Part shown: one piece after another, positions 9,376 to 18,402 of the stretch
Position numbering within the stretch: position 1 is the stretch's first letter
Layout of the letters: the number at the start of each line of letters is the position of its first letter
Source: Spirochaetota bacterium
Lineage (GTDB): Bacteria; Spirochaetota; UBA12135; COTS27
NCBI GenBank assembly: GCA_013426755.1
Contig: AP019861.1
Span: 669,067 to 733,066, forward strand
Direction: 5' to 3'
Length of the DNA: 64,000 nt
Made by a program: the position numbers and the translations under genes
Notes under the pieces: model-generated
What the model was told of the DNA's origin: nothing
The model's input: the letters and a program-made list of their open reading frames with translations, nothing else
The model's database searches: none

Positions 9376-10326
9376 TTACTGTTTAGCGGGAGTAAAAATC
9401 TCTTGATAACGTTTGAGAAGGTTATCGGCGTTTATCTTAGGAATGCCCTCTAGATAAAGGTTGATGAGAGAGCGGAGATGGTTATTTTGCCAGGCAATAG
9501 CAATAGCAATATTGTCTTCTGTATCCGAGAGCAGAACGGTTTTAAGGATAAGATTAGCATCGGAGCGTAATTTCATAGCCTTTTTTATTTCCAATTCATC
9601 ACGATAAGCAGCAAGAATATCGCCACTATAGACAGCGGTAATAACACTATCCCAATCAGGAAATTCAACGATAGTAGCATTAGGAAAGTTTTTTCTAGCG
9701 TAATTGATGTATGAAGAATTGGCAATAATACCGAGTTTTCCTCTAAAACGTTTGATAAAGCTAGCGATTTCTGGATTAGTCGTTGCGATTTTAGCAAGTT
9801 GTACCCTATTGAACATAAGGGCTTGATGAAATGTAATGTAGGGTGTGCTGAAGGTGACGATTTGATTGCGTGTGATTGTCCGGCTCAGTTTAGATATAGC
9901 AAAATCAGCATCGCCTCGTGCGACAATTGGGATAAGATCATTAAATGATACGGCTTCACGGTTGAATTGAATGCCGACATCTAAAGCTTGGGCTATTCCC
10001 TTAGCAATGTCGACGTCTATCCCCACAAATTCACCGGCGACATTAGTGAAGAACAATGGGGGTTGATCGGATTCTGTCATAGCAACGACAATATAGCCAC
10101 GTTTTTTGATTTTTTCAAATTCGGGTGAAGCTTGAAATGCAGCACTTTTAGAGCTAGTGGTTTGTCCTACTAGCGTGCTTATCATAAATAGAATTGACAA
10201 CACACACACACTACATAGACTTTGGAGGCTGCGTCTTATAATAAGACTAGAGATGACAGTAGATCTTTGAGTGGATCTTTCAGTGGGTTTTTCAGTGGAC
10301 TGAGACCGATAAAAACGCTTTTTCAT
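9376..10326 (-). CDS. Periplasmic amino-acid binding protein (SBP family 3)
   Basis: This is an extracytoplasmic solute-binding protein of the type that feeds polar amino-acid ABC transporters. The 316 residues have a basic, Ser/Thr/Arg-rich N-terminus, a hydrophobic signal segment (about 35-55, CSVCVLSILFMISTLVG) and a family 3 fold. The fold includes GEFVGIDVDIAKGIAQAL, the ligand-contact region DADFAISKLSRTITR, and FSTPYI. No permease or ATPase gene lies next to it. It precedes the dicarboxylate/glutamate symporter, so it may work with a distant ABC transporter or act as a receptor. The N-terminal repeat STEKPTERSTQRST comes from a short DNA repeat and makes the exact start uncertain. Confidence 0.82.
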   Translation of the reverse strand: MKKRFYRSQSTEKPTERSTQRSTVISSLIIRRSLQSLCSVCVLSILFMISTLVGQTTSSKSAAFQASPEFEKIKKRGYIVVAMTESDQPPLFFTNVAGEFVGIDVDIAKGIAQALDVGIQFNREAVSFNDLIPIVARGDADFAISKLSRTITRNQIVTFSTPYITFHQALMFNRVQLAKIATTNPEIASFIKRFRGKLGIIANSSYINYARKNFPNATIVEFPDWDSVITAVYSGDILAAYRDELEIKKAMKLRSDANLILKTVLLSDTEDNIAIAIAWQNNHLRSLINLYLEGIPKINADNLLKRYQEIFTPAKQ

Positions 10327-10863
10327 GGCTTTTAATGAATAAAATTGATATTATGTACTTTAAGATTAATGGTTAAAATGAGTTATCCACCCAGAACTTT
10401 AAACGAGGTCATTATCTATATATGGGGATTATTAGAGATTATTAGGGATTATTAGAGACTATTTTAGGACATTCTCTTATGATAAGGTGGTTTTTTATTG
10501 GGGGACTTTTTAAGGCTATTTTAGCTAGTGTGTTACTTAGTGGTATTAATAAGTATATATAAAAAGTAGATATTGATAGTTTTAAAGGTTCATGATAGCA
10601 GGTTTTTTTGTATATGCAAATAAATGTTTTCTTAAACAGTAGGTAGATTGCTCACTAGAATTTACGGATATTTGAATAATATTCTTTAATGCATTAGTTT
10701 AAGAGTCAGTAAACACTTAATATTAATTTAAGAAGCAGTGACTGCTTAATATCAGTTCATATCAGTTTAAGAGGCAACAACCCCTTAATAAAAATCATTA
10801 TCACCTATTACGATGTGATAATGACAGTAGCTGGAAATTATTTTGTGTGCGAGATAATCGCTG
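10327..10863. other. Non-coding gap with short degenerate repeats
   Basis: In these 537 bp upstream of the binding protein gene and downstream of thrS no gene or RNA was recognised. Near 10425-10465 the words attagagattattaggg and attagagac recur. Near 10690-10790 a phrase of the type agtttaagaggcagtaac...cttaatatcagtt recurs three times in altered form. No terminator hairpin is convincing. Confidence 0.5.
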
Positions 10864-12903
10864 TTACGAAGTAGCAGTCTTTTTTAAGGTGGAGACTTGA
10901 CATTCTAAGAGGTGGTTACGCTGCATTTCATGGCAAGCTGCGATAAAATCTTTGATAGCAATGCCATCAAGTACTTTATTATCACGAGTGCGAACACTGA
11001 GCGTTTCTGTAGCTTGTTCTTTATCACCAATGATGAGCAGATAAGGAATACGACTTTTCTGCACCGAGCGGATACGTTTTCCCAGTGATTCTTCACGTGT
11101 ATCGCATAGGACTTGAAAGCCTTCTTTGATAAATTGTGTTTCTAGACCTTTAGCGTAGGCGGTTAGCTTGTTATGTACAGGAAAAATAGCTATCTGGTCA
11201 GGAGCTAGCCAGAACGGTAAATTCCCATGGTAACGTTCCACTAAGAGCGCAATAGTCCGCTCATAGCAGCCAATCGAAGCACGATGAATGACAACAGGTT
11301 GCTGTTTTTTATCATTTTCATCAATGTAGGTCATCTTAAAGCGCTCAGGCAAAGCAAAGTCGATCTGAATAGTTAGCAGAGTGTCTTCTTTCCCATAAAC
11401 ATTGGTTGTTTGAACGTCTAACTTAGGTCCGTAAAACGCCGCTTCGCCCACTGCTTCGACAAACGAGTAATTGTATTTTGTAAGAATAGTACGCATCTGG
11501 TCTTCGGTTTGCTCCCACATAGCAGGATTGTCAATGAATTTACTTCCCGCTTCTGCGGCGTCCCATTTAGAAAGCCGAAATGTATAGTTTTTAATGTCGA
11601 GAATCTTTAAAAAATAAAGTAATAGCTCCAGGCAGGATTTGAATTCTTGTTCAACTTGGTCGTTTGTACAGATGATGTGACCGTCGCTTAGTGTGAATTG
11701 TCTGACGCGAATGAGACCGTGCATCTCTCCTGAGGCTTCATTGCGAAAAAGCGTGCTGGTTTCCGCGTAGCGAATGGGAAGTTCTTTATAACTTCGCCGC
11801 TGACTGTTATAAAGGGCAAAATGAAACGGGCATGTCATCGGTCTGAGTGCGAATTCATCGTCGCCACTTTGAATGATGAACATACTGTCCTTATAATGGT
11901 CCCAATGACCTGATGTTTTATATAGATCACTTTTGGCTAAGTGGGGTGTGAGGGTGTGAAGATACCCTGCGCGCCGTTCTTCAGTTTCAACGAGCGTTTG
12001 GATACGTTGTTTGACTAGCGTGCCTTTATGTGTGAGGAGTGGGAGTCCTTGTCCTACGAGTGCGTCGTTTATAAAGAGGTCCATTTCACGTCCTATTTTA
12101 TTGTGGTCGTAGCGTTCTTGTTCGGCGACTTTGGTGATGTAGGTTTTTAGTGATGGTTTATCGAGAAAGGCTAGGGCGTAAAGACGCGTGAGCATTTTAT
12201 TGGTTGCTTTACCGCGCCAGTAGGCCCCTGCTAGTTTATTTAATTTGAAGCCTTTGATGGGAGCTATGGTAGGAAGATGAGGTCCGCGGCAGAGGTCTAT
12301 GAAATCTCCCATTTTATAATAAGTAAGGGGTGTTGTCTCTCCTAAGTCTTTGATAAGTTCAATCTTATAAGGCTCATCTTTAAATAAAGCTAAGGCTTCC
12401 TTGTAAGATATTTCAAAGCGTTTATTTTCAAATTGTTCTTTTATGATAGTCTGCATTGCTTTCTCGATGGCTTTGAAGTCGCTTGCATTAAGCGTGATAT
12501 TGTCCATATCGTAATAAAAGCCATTGTCAATGGCAGGACCGATGGCAAATTTTACATCTGGAAACAATGTCCTAATAGCATAAGCCATGACGTGCGCTGC
12601 GGTATGTCTGTAAATAGGAAGTGTTTCTGCGTCTGCTAGCGTAAGGATTTTAACCGTTCCTCCACTAGTGATCGGTGTCATCAGATCATAAAGGGTTTGT
12701 TCTATCATTAGAGCCACAGGTCTTCCTTTAAGGCTAGCGAGTGTGGGTTCTAGACTGGGATTTGTAAGTAGCTTATTTCCCGTGAGCTGTTTGTGTTCGG
12801 GCGCTATTTCGCCTGTGGTGCTGTTGGGTGTAGGCTGCTTAGATGGATAAGTCAGTGTGATGCCTGTTGTTGTCGTAAGTGAGATCGTTTTAGCGGATGT
12901 CAT
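10864..12903 (-). CDS. thrS: Threonyl-tRNA synthetase
   Basis: This class II synthetase charges tRNA-Thr. A TTG lies four codons further upstream, but the first ATG at 12903 gives MTSAKTISLTT, which suits the start of the N-terminal TGS domain, and a protein of 679 residues. The editing domain has the metal-like motif HTAAHVMAYAI and later CRGPH. The catalytic core shows the zinc-site cysteine in RPMTCPFH, motif 2 around RNEASGEMHGLIRVRQF, and motif 3 IGCYERTIALLVERY. The anticodon-binding domain follows. A Thr/Pro-rich stretch (about 20-60) widens the TGS region, making the protein longer than the usual 640. No T-box leader is seen in the 78 bp before it. Confidence 0.95.
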   Translation of the reverse strand: MTSAKTISLTTTTGITLTYPSKQPTPNSTTGEIAPEHKQLTGNKLLTNPSLEPTLASLKGRPVALMIEQTLYDLMTPITSGGTVKILTLADAETLPIYRHTAAHVMAYAIRTLFPDVKFAIGPAIDNGFYYDMDNITLNASDFKAIEKAMQTIIKEQFENKRFEISYKEALALFKDEPYKIELIKDLGETTPLTYYKMGDFIDLCRGPHLPTIAPIKGFKLNKLAGAYWRGKATNKMLTRLYALAFLDKPSLKTYITKVAEQERYDHNKIGREMDLFINDALVGQGLPLLTHKGTLVKQRIQTLVETEERRAGYLHTLTPHLAKSDLYKTSGHWDHYKDSMFIIQSGDDEFALRPMTCPFHFALYNSQRRSYKELPIRYAETSTLFRNEASGEMHGLIRVRQFTLSDGHIICTNDQVEQEFKSCLELLLYFLKILDIKNYTFRLSKWDAAEAGSKFIDNPAMWEQTEDQMRTILTKYNYSFVEAVGEAAFYGPKLDVQTTNVYGKEDTLLTIQIDFALPERFKMTYIDENDKKQQPVVIHRASIGCYERTIALLVERYHGNLPFWLAPDQIAIFPVHNKLTAYAKGLETQFIKEGFQVLCDTREESLGKRIRSVQKSRIPYLLIIGDKEQATETLSVRTRDNKVLDGIAIKDFIAACHEMQRNHLLECQVSTLKKTATS

Positions 12904-12981
12904 GGTCAATGTCAAGGAACTATTGTATTAAAAAGTAGGCTGCGCATCTGATTTGAGTGGAGGTTCAGTGCGATGTGATTA

Positions 12982-13758
12982 TTAAAGGGTCTGGGTTTGT
13001 GCAGCAGGAGAGGTCAATGCTGGGGATGTGGTTGGAATGTGATTTTCTAAATAGGTTTCCAGCGCTAATTTAACTTCCTCAGAGAACCAATGACAGTCAT
13101 CATTGAGTGCTAATATTTGACGAATGGTTGTGATGCTAAATACAGGAATGCCGTACATCATTTCAAGTTTTTTGCGAGCAGAGACGCTAGGGTCTGAGAA
13201 AGCTTGTTCTTCACGATCCACACCGACTACAATGCCGACAATCTCTGTCCTAGGAGCAGCGGAGCGAATGGTTTCAATGGCATTTTTAAGCGAGAGCCCC
13301 GATGTCAAAACATCATCGACGAGTAAGACCTTTTTAGGAGATGCGCTTAGGTCTGTACCGACAATAGACCCGCCATCGCCATGTAATTTGGCTTCTTTTC
13401 TGTCGAAGGCATAGCCTAATAAATGGGTATTAGCATCAGTACTGAGGACGAGCGTTAGGGCAATGGCAAGTGGAATTCCTTTATAAGCAGGACCGAAGAT
13501 AACATTGAAGGGCTGCTGCTGTGTTTTTTTGTGTATCGATGATGATTGGGTAGCGGTGGTTCTGAGTTTTTTGGCGTGTGGATGGCTTCTGATCCAATCT
13601 GCATAAAATTTGGCAAGATTGCGTAAGACCGATGCTTGATGTAGGATTCCAAAATTGATGAAATAGGGTGAGGAACGACCACTTTTAGTGGTGAAGTCAC
13701 CAAATTGAAGGGCCTTATTCTCGATAAGAAATTTAGCAAAATCAGTCGCTAACTTCAT
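12982..13758 (-). CDS. pyrE: Orotate phosphoribosyltransferase
   Basis: This enzyme makes orotidine 5'-phosphate from orotate and PRPP in pyrimidine synthesis. The frame is open for six further codons, but ATG at 13758 has GGAGGT four bases upstream and yields the typical MKLATDFAKFL start, so it is chosen (258 residues). The PRPP loop is KVLLVDDVLTSG (143-154), and GPAYKGIPLA follows the usual FGPAYKG motif. An insert at about 60-82 (RTTATQSSSIHKKTQQQ) and a Thr/Pro/Ala tail account for the extra length over the usual 190-215. It stands alone, without other pyr genes. Confidence 0.92.
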   Translation of the reverse strand: MKLATDFAKFLIENKALQFGDFTTKSGRSSPYFINFGILHQASVLRNLAKFYADWIRSHPHAKKLRTTATQSSSIHKKTQQQPFNVIFGPAYKGIPLAIALTLVLSTDANTHLLGYAFDRKEAKLHGDGGSIVGTDLSASPKKVLLVDDVLTSGLSLKNAIETIRSAAPRTEIVGIVVGVDREEQAFSDPSVSARKKLEMMYGIPVFSITTIRQILALNDDCHWFSEEVKLALETYLENHIPTTSPALTSPAAQTQTL

Positions 13759-14192
13759 CTCTACCTCCATCTCCACCTTCAGCTGCTTGAAATTTTTATT
13801 AGATTCTTAAAACTTAAAGTATAAACAGTCTTACAACCAATTGTCCTATGGCTTGTTACTGGGGGCTCGTCGTTACTGGGTCTTATTATCAGCATAAACG
13901 ATTATCCCCTTCTTATATGCATATTATACTATTTTTTAAGTATAAAGGGTGGTTTTAAGTTGTGTTATGAAATGTTATGAAATTTTAACCGATTGCGTCA
14001 AATTTCATGTTTTTGACCGCAGCTAGAAGGGGTTAACTGCTTTAATCTTATAAATGCTAACGTGCTCAGTGGCTCAATTTTTTAGGGCTACTGGTGGAAG
14101 TATTGAGGAAAAAGCAGTTGAGAGAGGAGTATGAGTGAAGGAGGAGATGTTATTGAGTTGAATTGGATGTTAGATGTTGGATGGGGTGTGAT
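13759..14192. other. Non-coding gap between pyrE and the DUF58 gene
   Basis: In these 434 bp I see no open frame, RNA or clean repeat array. The first bases carry the pyrE Shine-Dalgarno (minus strand GGAGGT) preceded by a GGTGGAGAT/GGAGGTAGA duplication. Near 13960-13985 the phrase atgttatgaa is repeated twice. Confidence 0.5.
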
Positions 14193-15170
14193 TTAGATGT
14201 GTCTGAAGTAGAGCATGAGATCGTGGAGGTAGTCAGGTTTTAAGAGCAGTGAATGGTAAGGGATTTTTAGCCTTTTAAAGAGCGAAGAGAGTTCAGCTTG
14301 ATGGTGATGATAGCGCGTGGTGTAAGTTTTTTGAAAAGCCTGCGCCTGCGAATCAATGACCCGCTTCTCTCCTGTTTCAAAATCTTCGAGTTCGACTAGC
14401 CCAATCTTTGGAAACGCACTCTCTATTTTATCGTATAGCCTTAGGACATGGAGTTTGTGTTTGTGGGCTAATTGATGGAGTGATTGCAGGTAATTGATTG
14501 GGTATAGAAAGTCTGAGAGCAGGAAGAGGACACTTCGTTTTTTTAGAATATTCATTAATTTTTTAATGGTGTGGTCAAGGTTTGTCTTTTTAGAACGTGG
14601 CTGGAAATGAATAAATTCACGAATAATCCGTAAAATGTTATGATGTCCTTTGATAGGCGGAAGATAAAACTCGATCTCTTCGGTAAAAAGTACAATGCCG
14701 ACTTTATCACGATTTTTGAGAGCAGATAAGGCTAAAATAGCGGCTATTTCAAGGGCAATATCGTTTTTAGAATGGTTAAGACTTCCAAACCGTCCTGAAG
14801 CGGACATATCAATGACTAAAATAAATACCAATTCTCGTTCTTCGTGATAACGTTTTACAAAGGGACGATTCATCCGTGCGGTGACGTTCCAGTCAATGGT
14901 TTTAATGTCATCGCCTGGAACATATTCTTTGACCTCATCAAATTCTATCCCCGCTCCTTTAAAGCGCGAGCGATATTCTCCTGCGAAGACGTTTTCTACA
15001 AGCGTTGTGATCTTTAATCCGACATGCTGTGTCTTTTTTAGCAGTTCGAGATACCGTTCATTTTCTTCTTTGATAAACGGGTCTGCGATTGTGTTGCGAT
15101 GTGAATTTTTAGCAAATGGATTAAGTAGCGGCATAACACGTGTGACTTTTTTAAACAATGGCTCAAGCAA
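14193..15170 (-). CDS. DUF58 domain protein (vWA-like, MoxR-associated)
   Basis: This is a DUF58 family protein that works with a MoxR AAA+ ATPase; in spirochaetes and others the group is linked to the Bat aerotolerance genes. The 325 residues contain the family motif EYVPGDDIKTIDWNVTAR (82-99) and a von Willebrand A-like core. That core has the MIDAS-like VIDMSASG (119-126) and later LFLLSDFLYP. There is no transmembrane segment, so it is a cytosolic form. The frame starts with TTG at 15170; an ATG at 15134 (MPLLNPF) is an alternative, and neither has a Shine-Dalgarno. It lies 41 bp after the moxR-like gene, probably in one operon. Confidence 0.87.
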   Translation of the reverse strand: MLEPLFKKVTRVMPLLNPFAKNSHRNTIADPFIKEENERYLELLKKTQHVGLKITTLVENVFAGEYRSRFKGAGIEFDEVKEYVPGDDIKTIDWNVTARMNRPFVKRYHEERELVFILVIDMSASGRFGSLNHSKNDIALEIAAILALSALKNRDKVGIVLFTEEIEFYLPPIKGHHNILRIIREFIHFQPRSKKTNLDHTIKKLMNILKKRSVLFLLSDFLYPINYLQSLHQLAHKHKLHVLRLYDKIESAFPKIGLVELEDFETGEKRVIDSQAQAFQKTYTTRYHHHQAELSSLFKRLKIPYHSLLLKPDYLHDLMLYFRHI

Positions 15171-15211
15171 TAATACGACGTTTAAAGAATTTTAAGCAAT
15201 TTTAAGGGGTT

Positions 15212-16207
15212 TCAAGGAACTTTAACACGGCTTAGTAGGTCATCAATGAGCATGTCGGGTGTAATATTTTCAGCGTCTGCTTCATAGCTGGTGAGGATTC
15301 TGTGGCGGAGGACTGGATGGACGACCTGTTTAATGTCATCTGTTTTGACATATTTTTCATTGTTAAGGAAAGCAGTTGCTTTTGCTGCGCGTGCAAGATC
15401 AATCGAAGCACGTGGTGAAGCGCCAAAATTAATAAGATTTTTTTTCATACCGTATTGCTCTGGATTTCTCGAAGCAGAGACGAGTTCTACGATGTAACGA
15501 ATGAGGCGGTCATCGATGTAGATATTTTCTACCTGTTCTTGGCATTTTTTAATTTTAGCCGCCGATAAAATCGGAGCAAAATTAATCTTCGGTGTGTTCA
15601 TGTGATATTTAATGATTTTAGCTTCTTCGTCTTTGCTGGGATAGGTGACGGTTACTTTTAGCATAAATCGGTCAATTTGTGCTTCTGGCAAGGGATAGGT
15701 TCCTTCTTGTTCTATTGGGTTTTGGGTTGCTAGCACGAGATAGGGTGGTTTTAGATGATAGGTTTTTTCTGCAATCGTAATTTGTTTTTCTTGCATGGCT
15801 TCTAGGAGTGCGGATTGGACTTTAGATGGGGCGCGATTGATCTCATCGGCGAGGACAATATTTGAAAAGAGGGGTCCTTTACGTGTGATAAAAGCGCTTG
15901 TTCTTTGATCGAAGATCTGTGTTCCAAGAATATCGCCTGGCAGCAGGTCTGGGGTGAATTGAATACGCTTGAATTCCAATCCTGATAGTTCTGCAAAGGT
16001 TTTTATGAGCATTGTTTTAGCTAAACCAGGCAATCCTTCTAGTAGGACGTGTCCTTTTGTTAAAAAAGCTATCAAAATCTGGTTGGTGATGTCCTCCATG
16101 CCTACAATTGTTTTAGAGAGTTCATCTATGATGTGGCTAAAAAATTGATTTTTAGCGGAATGATTTTTTTTAGAGGTTTCGGCTACTTTTGTAGAGGTCT
16201 GTTTCAT
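15212..16207 (-). CDS. MoxR family AAA+ ATPase
   Basis: This is a MoxR-type chaperone ATPase that acts on vWA-fold partners. The 331 residues have Walker A GLPGLAKT (58-65), Walker B IVLADEINR (117-125), the helix-2 and sensor segments typical of the clade (SALLEAMQEKQ, LATQNPIEQEGTYPLPEAQIDRF), and the C-terminal lid with SPRASIDL. The first 20 residues are Lys/Ser/Thr-rich and poorly conserved. It is followed after 41 bp by the DUF58 gene and preceded after 271 bp by the BatD-like gene. The usual batA/batB genes are absent. Confidence 0.93.
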   Translation of the reverse strand: MKQTSTKVAETSKKNHSAKNQFFSHIIDELSKTIVGMEDITNQILIAFLTKGHVLLEGLPGLAKTMLIKTFAELSGLEFKRIQFTPDLLPGDILGTQIFDQRTSAFITRKGPLFSNIVLADEINRAPSKVQSALLEAMQEKQITIAEKTYHLKPPYLVLATQNPIEQEGTYPLPEAQIDRFMLKVTVTYPSKDEEAKIIKYHMNTPKINFAPILSAAKIKKCQEQVENIYIDDRLIRYIVELVSASRNPEQYGMKKNLINFGASPRASIDLARAAKATAFLNNEKYVKTDDIKQVVHPVLRHRILTSYEADAENITPDMLIDDLLSRVKVP

Positions 16208-16318
16208 TGTCTTCTGTGCGGGTGGTAAATGACTGAGTTTTTGTGATTGTGTGATGATTTTAGGGTGTAGAAAGGTTGTTTTGGGGTGTGGTTGCGATGA
16301 TTTAAATAATTTTTTAAC

Positions 16319-16406
16319 AAATGCTTCAATAAAATAGACTCAATGCTTCAATAAAATAGACGCAATGCTTCAATAAAATGGTTCCAGTATTTGAATAAAA
16401 CGTATG
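16319..16406. repeat. 22-bp tandem repeat, four copies
   Basis: Units start at 16319, 16341, 16363 and 16385. Each has the core atgcttcaataaaat with a variable tail, and the last copy has diverged. The array lies between the BatD-like gene (end 16479) and the MoxR gene (start 16207), in what would be the operon's internal leader. Confidence 0.88.
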
Positions 16407-16478
16407 TATTGTGATTGAAATTTATAATAAAAGCCTTGTTTTTTTGATGAGATATGAGATTATGGATGGCAGTATTGA

Positions 16479-17684
16479 TTATAAGGGTGTTCCAATAATT
16501 TTTTTAATGGTTAAAAATGATAGTTCTGCAGGGGTTATTGACGGAGGGTTTGTCTTTGGGAGTCTTTTTTCTCTACGGGTTTGGGACAATGAGAGAGGAT
16601 TACCAGATGTAGTTAGCGGTGATGTGGGATTGGCTGGAGAATGTGAAGGGGCGGTTAGATGAGGGCTCGAATCATGTTCGGTCAATTTTTTAAGAATATG
16701 TTCTATATTTTTGTTAAGGGAGTTAAATTTTTGCTTTATTTTGGGGGGAAGTGCTTCTTTTTTGCTTTGAAATGAGGCAAGCGTCGTTTCTATACAATGT
16801 TTGACGGCTTGAAAATAAGTCTCTTTTTCTAGTTGATAGTAAAGGTCTTCAATGTTCTGTTTTTTGTAGTTGGTTTGAAAGGTCTGCCAGACAAGTCGTT
16901 GCGATTTTTCAATGATTTCGCGTTTCCTATGATAATACGTGATTATACGAATAACGCCCAATATAACCATAATTCCTGTCATAATAACGAGAATGATGAT
17001 GAGTGTCCGATATGGGCTGGTATTAAAAGATTGCCAGAGCGAGACTTTTTTAGTATTGGGTTGTTCCCACGTCAATGTTTTGGCGGCAAGAGGTATGGGA
17101 AAGACCTTGTTATCGACTAGAGCGAATATTTCCCATTCAGCAAGGTCTAATCGGGATTGATTTTCAAGTGGTGCGCATTCGTAGGTGTAAGTTGTTACAA
17201 TATACGGAATTCGCCTTTGTGCTGGGTTAATATTACTTTGTTTGTTATCTGTTACGGTGTTACTGGATTCCTTACTCTCTTTACTCTGTTTGTTATCTGC
17301 TATGGTGTTACTGGATTTGTTATTTTGTTTACTATCTGCTGCAGTGCTTAGGTAGGGTACAAATTTTGTATTTGCAATGTATTCGTTATGGACAATCAGA
17401 TCGCCAAATGGAGTATTTCCAAATTCTAAGGCTACGTGCGAGGTTTTTCCTTGTTCTAAAACCTTAATAATGTAGGAAAAGGTTTTATCTACAGACGACT
17501 GCACAATGTAACTTTCTACAGAAAAACCTTCATATGTGAAGAGTTCTCTATGGAGCGGTGGTAAATGAGTTTCTTTGTTCGCTTCTTCAACCCCATATAA
17601 GGTGATGTATTGGGGTATTGTTAAATAGGTTATGCCTAGTATAACGATGAAACAATATTTCTGCAGTAAGGTACGTATCATCAT
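16479..17684 (-). CDS. BatD-like exported membrane protein
   Basis: I infer a BatD-like role from structure and position only. The 401 residues have an N-terminal signal or anchor (about 8-28), an extracytoplasmic beta-rich region with LREL-type sandwich strands (to about 225), one transmembrane segment (about 230-250, TLIIILVIMTGIMVILGVI) and a cytosolic helical part. The cytosolic part ends in a Pro/Ser/Thr tail. This matches the layout of BatD proteins next to MoxR/DUF58 genes. A 19-residue unit with core SSNTxxDNKQS is repeated at about 115-150 and corresponds to a 57-bp DNA repeat. It is the first gene of the putative three-gene operon. Confidence 0.6.
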   Translation of the reverse strand: MMIRTLLQKYCFIVILGITYLTIPQYITLYGVEEANKETHLPPLHRELFTYEGFSVESYIVQSSVDKTFSYIIKVLEQGKTSHVALEFGNTPFGDLIVHNEYIANTKFVPYLSTAADSKQNNKSSNTIADNKQSKESKESSNTVTDNKQSNINPAQRRIPYIVTTYTYECAPLENQSRLDLAEWEIFALVDNKVFPIPLAAKTLTWEQPNTKKVSLWQSFNTSPYRTLIIILVIMTGIMVILGVIRIITYYHRKREIIEKSQRLVWQTFQTNYKKQNIEDLYYQLEKETYFQAVKHCIETTLASFQSKKEALPPKIKQKFNSLNKNIEHILKKLTEHDSSPHLTAPSHSPANPTSPLTTSGNPLSLSQTRREKRLPKTNPPSITPAELSFLTIKKIIGTPL

Positions 17685-17853
17685 AAATTGTGATCTGCTT
17701 AGGAGATTTTAATCTCAGGAGGTTTTAATATCGGTAAATAATGGATTATTTACCAAGTATTGTTCTTATTATAGTTTCGTAAGGCTTGATTGAAGCATGA
17801 GCACTTTATGTGAAATCTTCAATAAAGTGCTTTCAATAAAGCGCTTATAGGGG

Positions 17854-17909
17854 TGTATTTACAATACTGTATTTACAATACTGTATTTACAATGCCGTAT
17901 TTACAACGT
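17854..17909. repeat. 14-bp tandem repeat, four copies
   Basis: The unit tgtatttacaatac occurs at 17854, 17868, 17882 and 17896, with the first two identical. Confidence 0.92.
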
Positions 17910-17959
17910 TTATGTGATGATCTGCTGTCGTTAGATAGGTAGTTTATTCACATAATTGC

Positions 17960-18093
17960 TAAAAATAGCGTGAATCAATGCGAATCTGCTGCTCCTACGA
18001 TCATTAAAAATAGCGTGAGTCAATGTGAATCTGCTGCTCCCACAATCATTAAAAATAGCGTGAGTCAATATGAATCTGCTGCTCACATAAAAA
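17960..18093. repeat. 45-bp tandem repeat, three copies, abutting csrA
   Basis: Units start at 17960, 18005 and 18050. Each has the words taaaaatagcgtgagtcaat and gaatctgctgctc. The last copy runs to the base before the csrA stop codon (18094-18096), so on the minus strand a csrA transcript would carry the array as its 3' untranslated region. Confidence 0.92.
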
Positions 18094-18402
18094 TTAGGAA
18101 TTAGTTTTACTGTCCGTAGGGGTTGATCGAGTGGAATGGGTGTTTTTTTGATGGGTATTATCAGAGAAATGCTGTTTTTTGGGGGAGGTAGAGGTGGTGG
18201 AAGTAATTAGCTTGGGGTGACTTTTGGCTGCACGCTGCATTTCTTCTTTGATTTTGTCATAAACTTCACTGCGGTGAATACTCACATCCTTTGGCGCCCG
18301 AAACCCTAACTTGACCTGTTCTGGACCTAAGTCTATGATAACCACTTCAATGTTATTATTGACAATGATGCTTTGATTTTTTTTTCTTGATAAAACTAAC
18401 AT
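18094..18402 (-). CDS. csrA: Carbon storage regulator CsrA
   Basis: CsrA is a small dimeric RNA-binding protein that represses translation by binding GGA-containing hairpins. Residues 1-60 are canonical: MLVLSRKKNQSIIV, then VVIIDLGPEQVKLGFRAPKDVSIHRSEVYDKI, including the RNA-contact ends of the first and last strands (LVLSRK and VSIHR). Residues 61-102 are a low-complexity Ser/Thr/Lys/His tail not found in standard 60-75 residue CsrA. The usual partner fliW and flagellin genes are not in the window. A run AAAGGGG lies about 12 bp before the ATG, weakly placed for a Shine-Dalgarno. Confidence 0.93.
   Translation of the reverse strand: MLVLSRKKNQSIIVNNNIEVVIIDLGPEQVKLGFRAPKDVSIHRSEVYDKIKEEMQRAAKSHPKLITSTTSTSPKKQHFSDNTHQKNTHSTRSTPTDSKTNS

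Larger units (their letters stand above)
17685..18093. other. Gap between csrA and the BatD-like gene, filled by two repeat arrays
   Basis: These 409 bp hold a 14-bp array (17854-17909) and a 45-bp array (17960-18093), listed separately. The rest, 17685-17850, contains a pair of phrases with caataaagtgctttcaataaagcgctt. No gene is seen. Confidence 0.6.

Noticed and set aside
16411..16662. Plus-strand 83-codon frame opposite the BatD-like gene
   Set aside because: It overlaps the C-terminal coding part of the BatD-like gene antisense and the 22-bp repeat border; no ribosome-binding site or family features.
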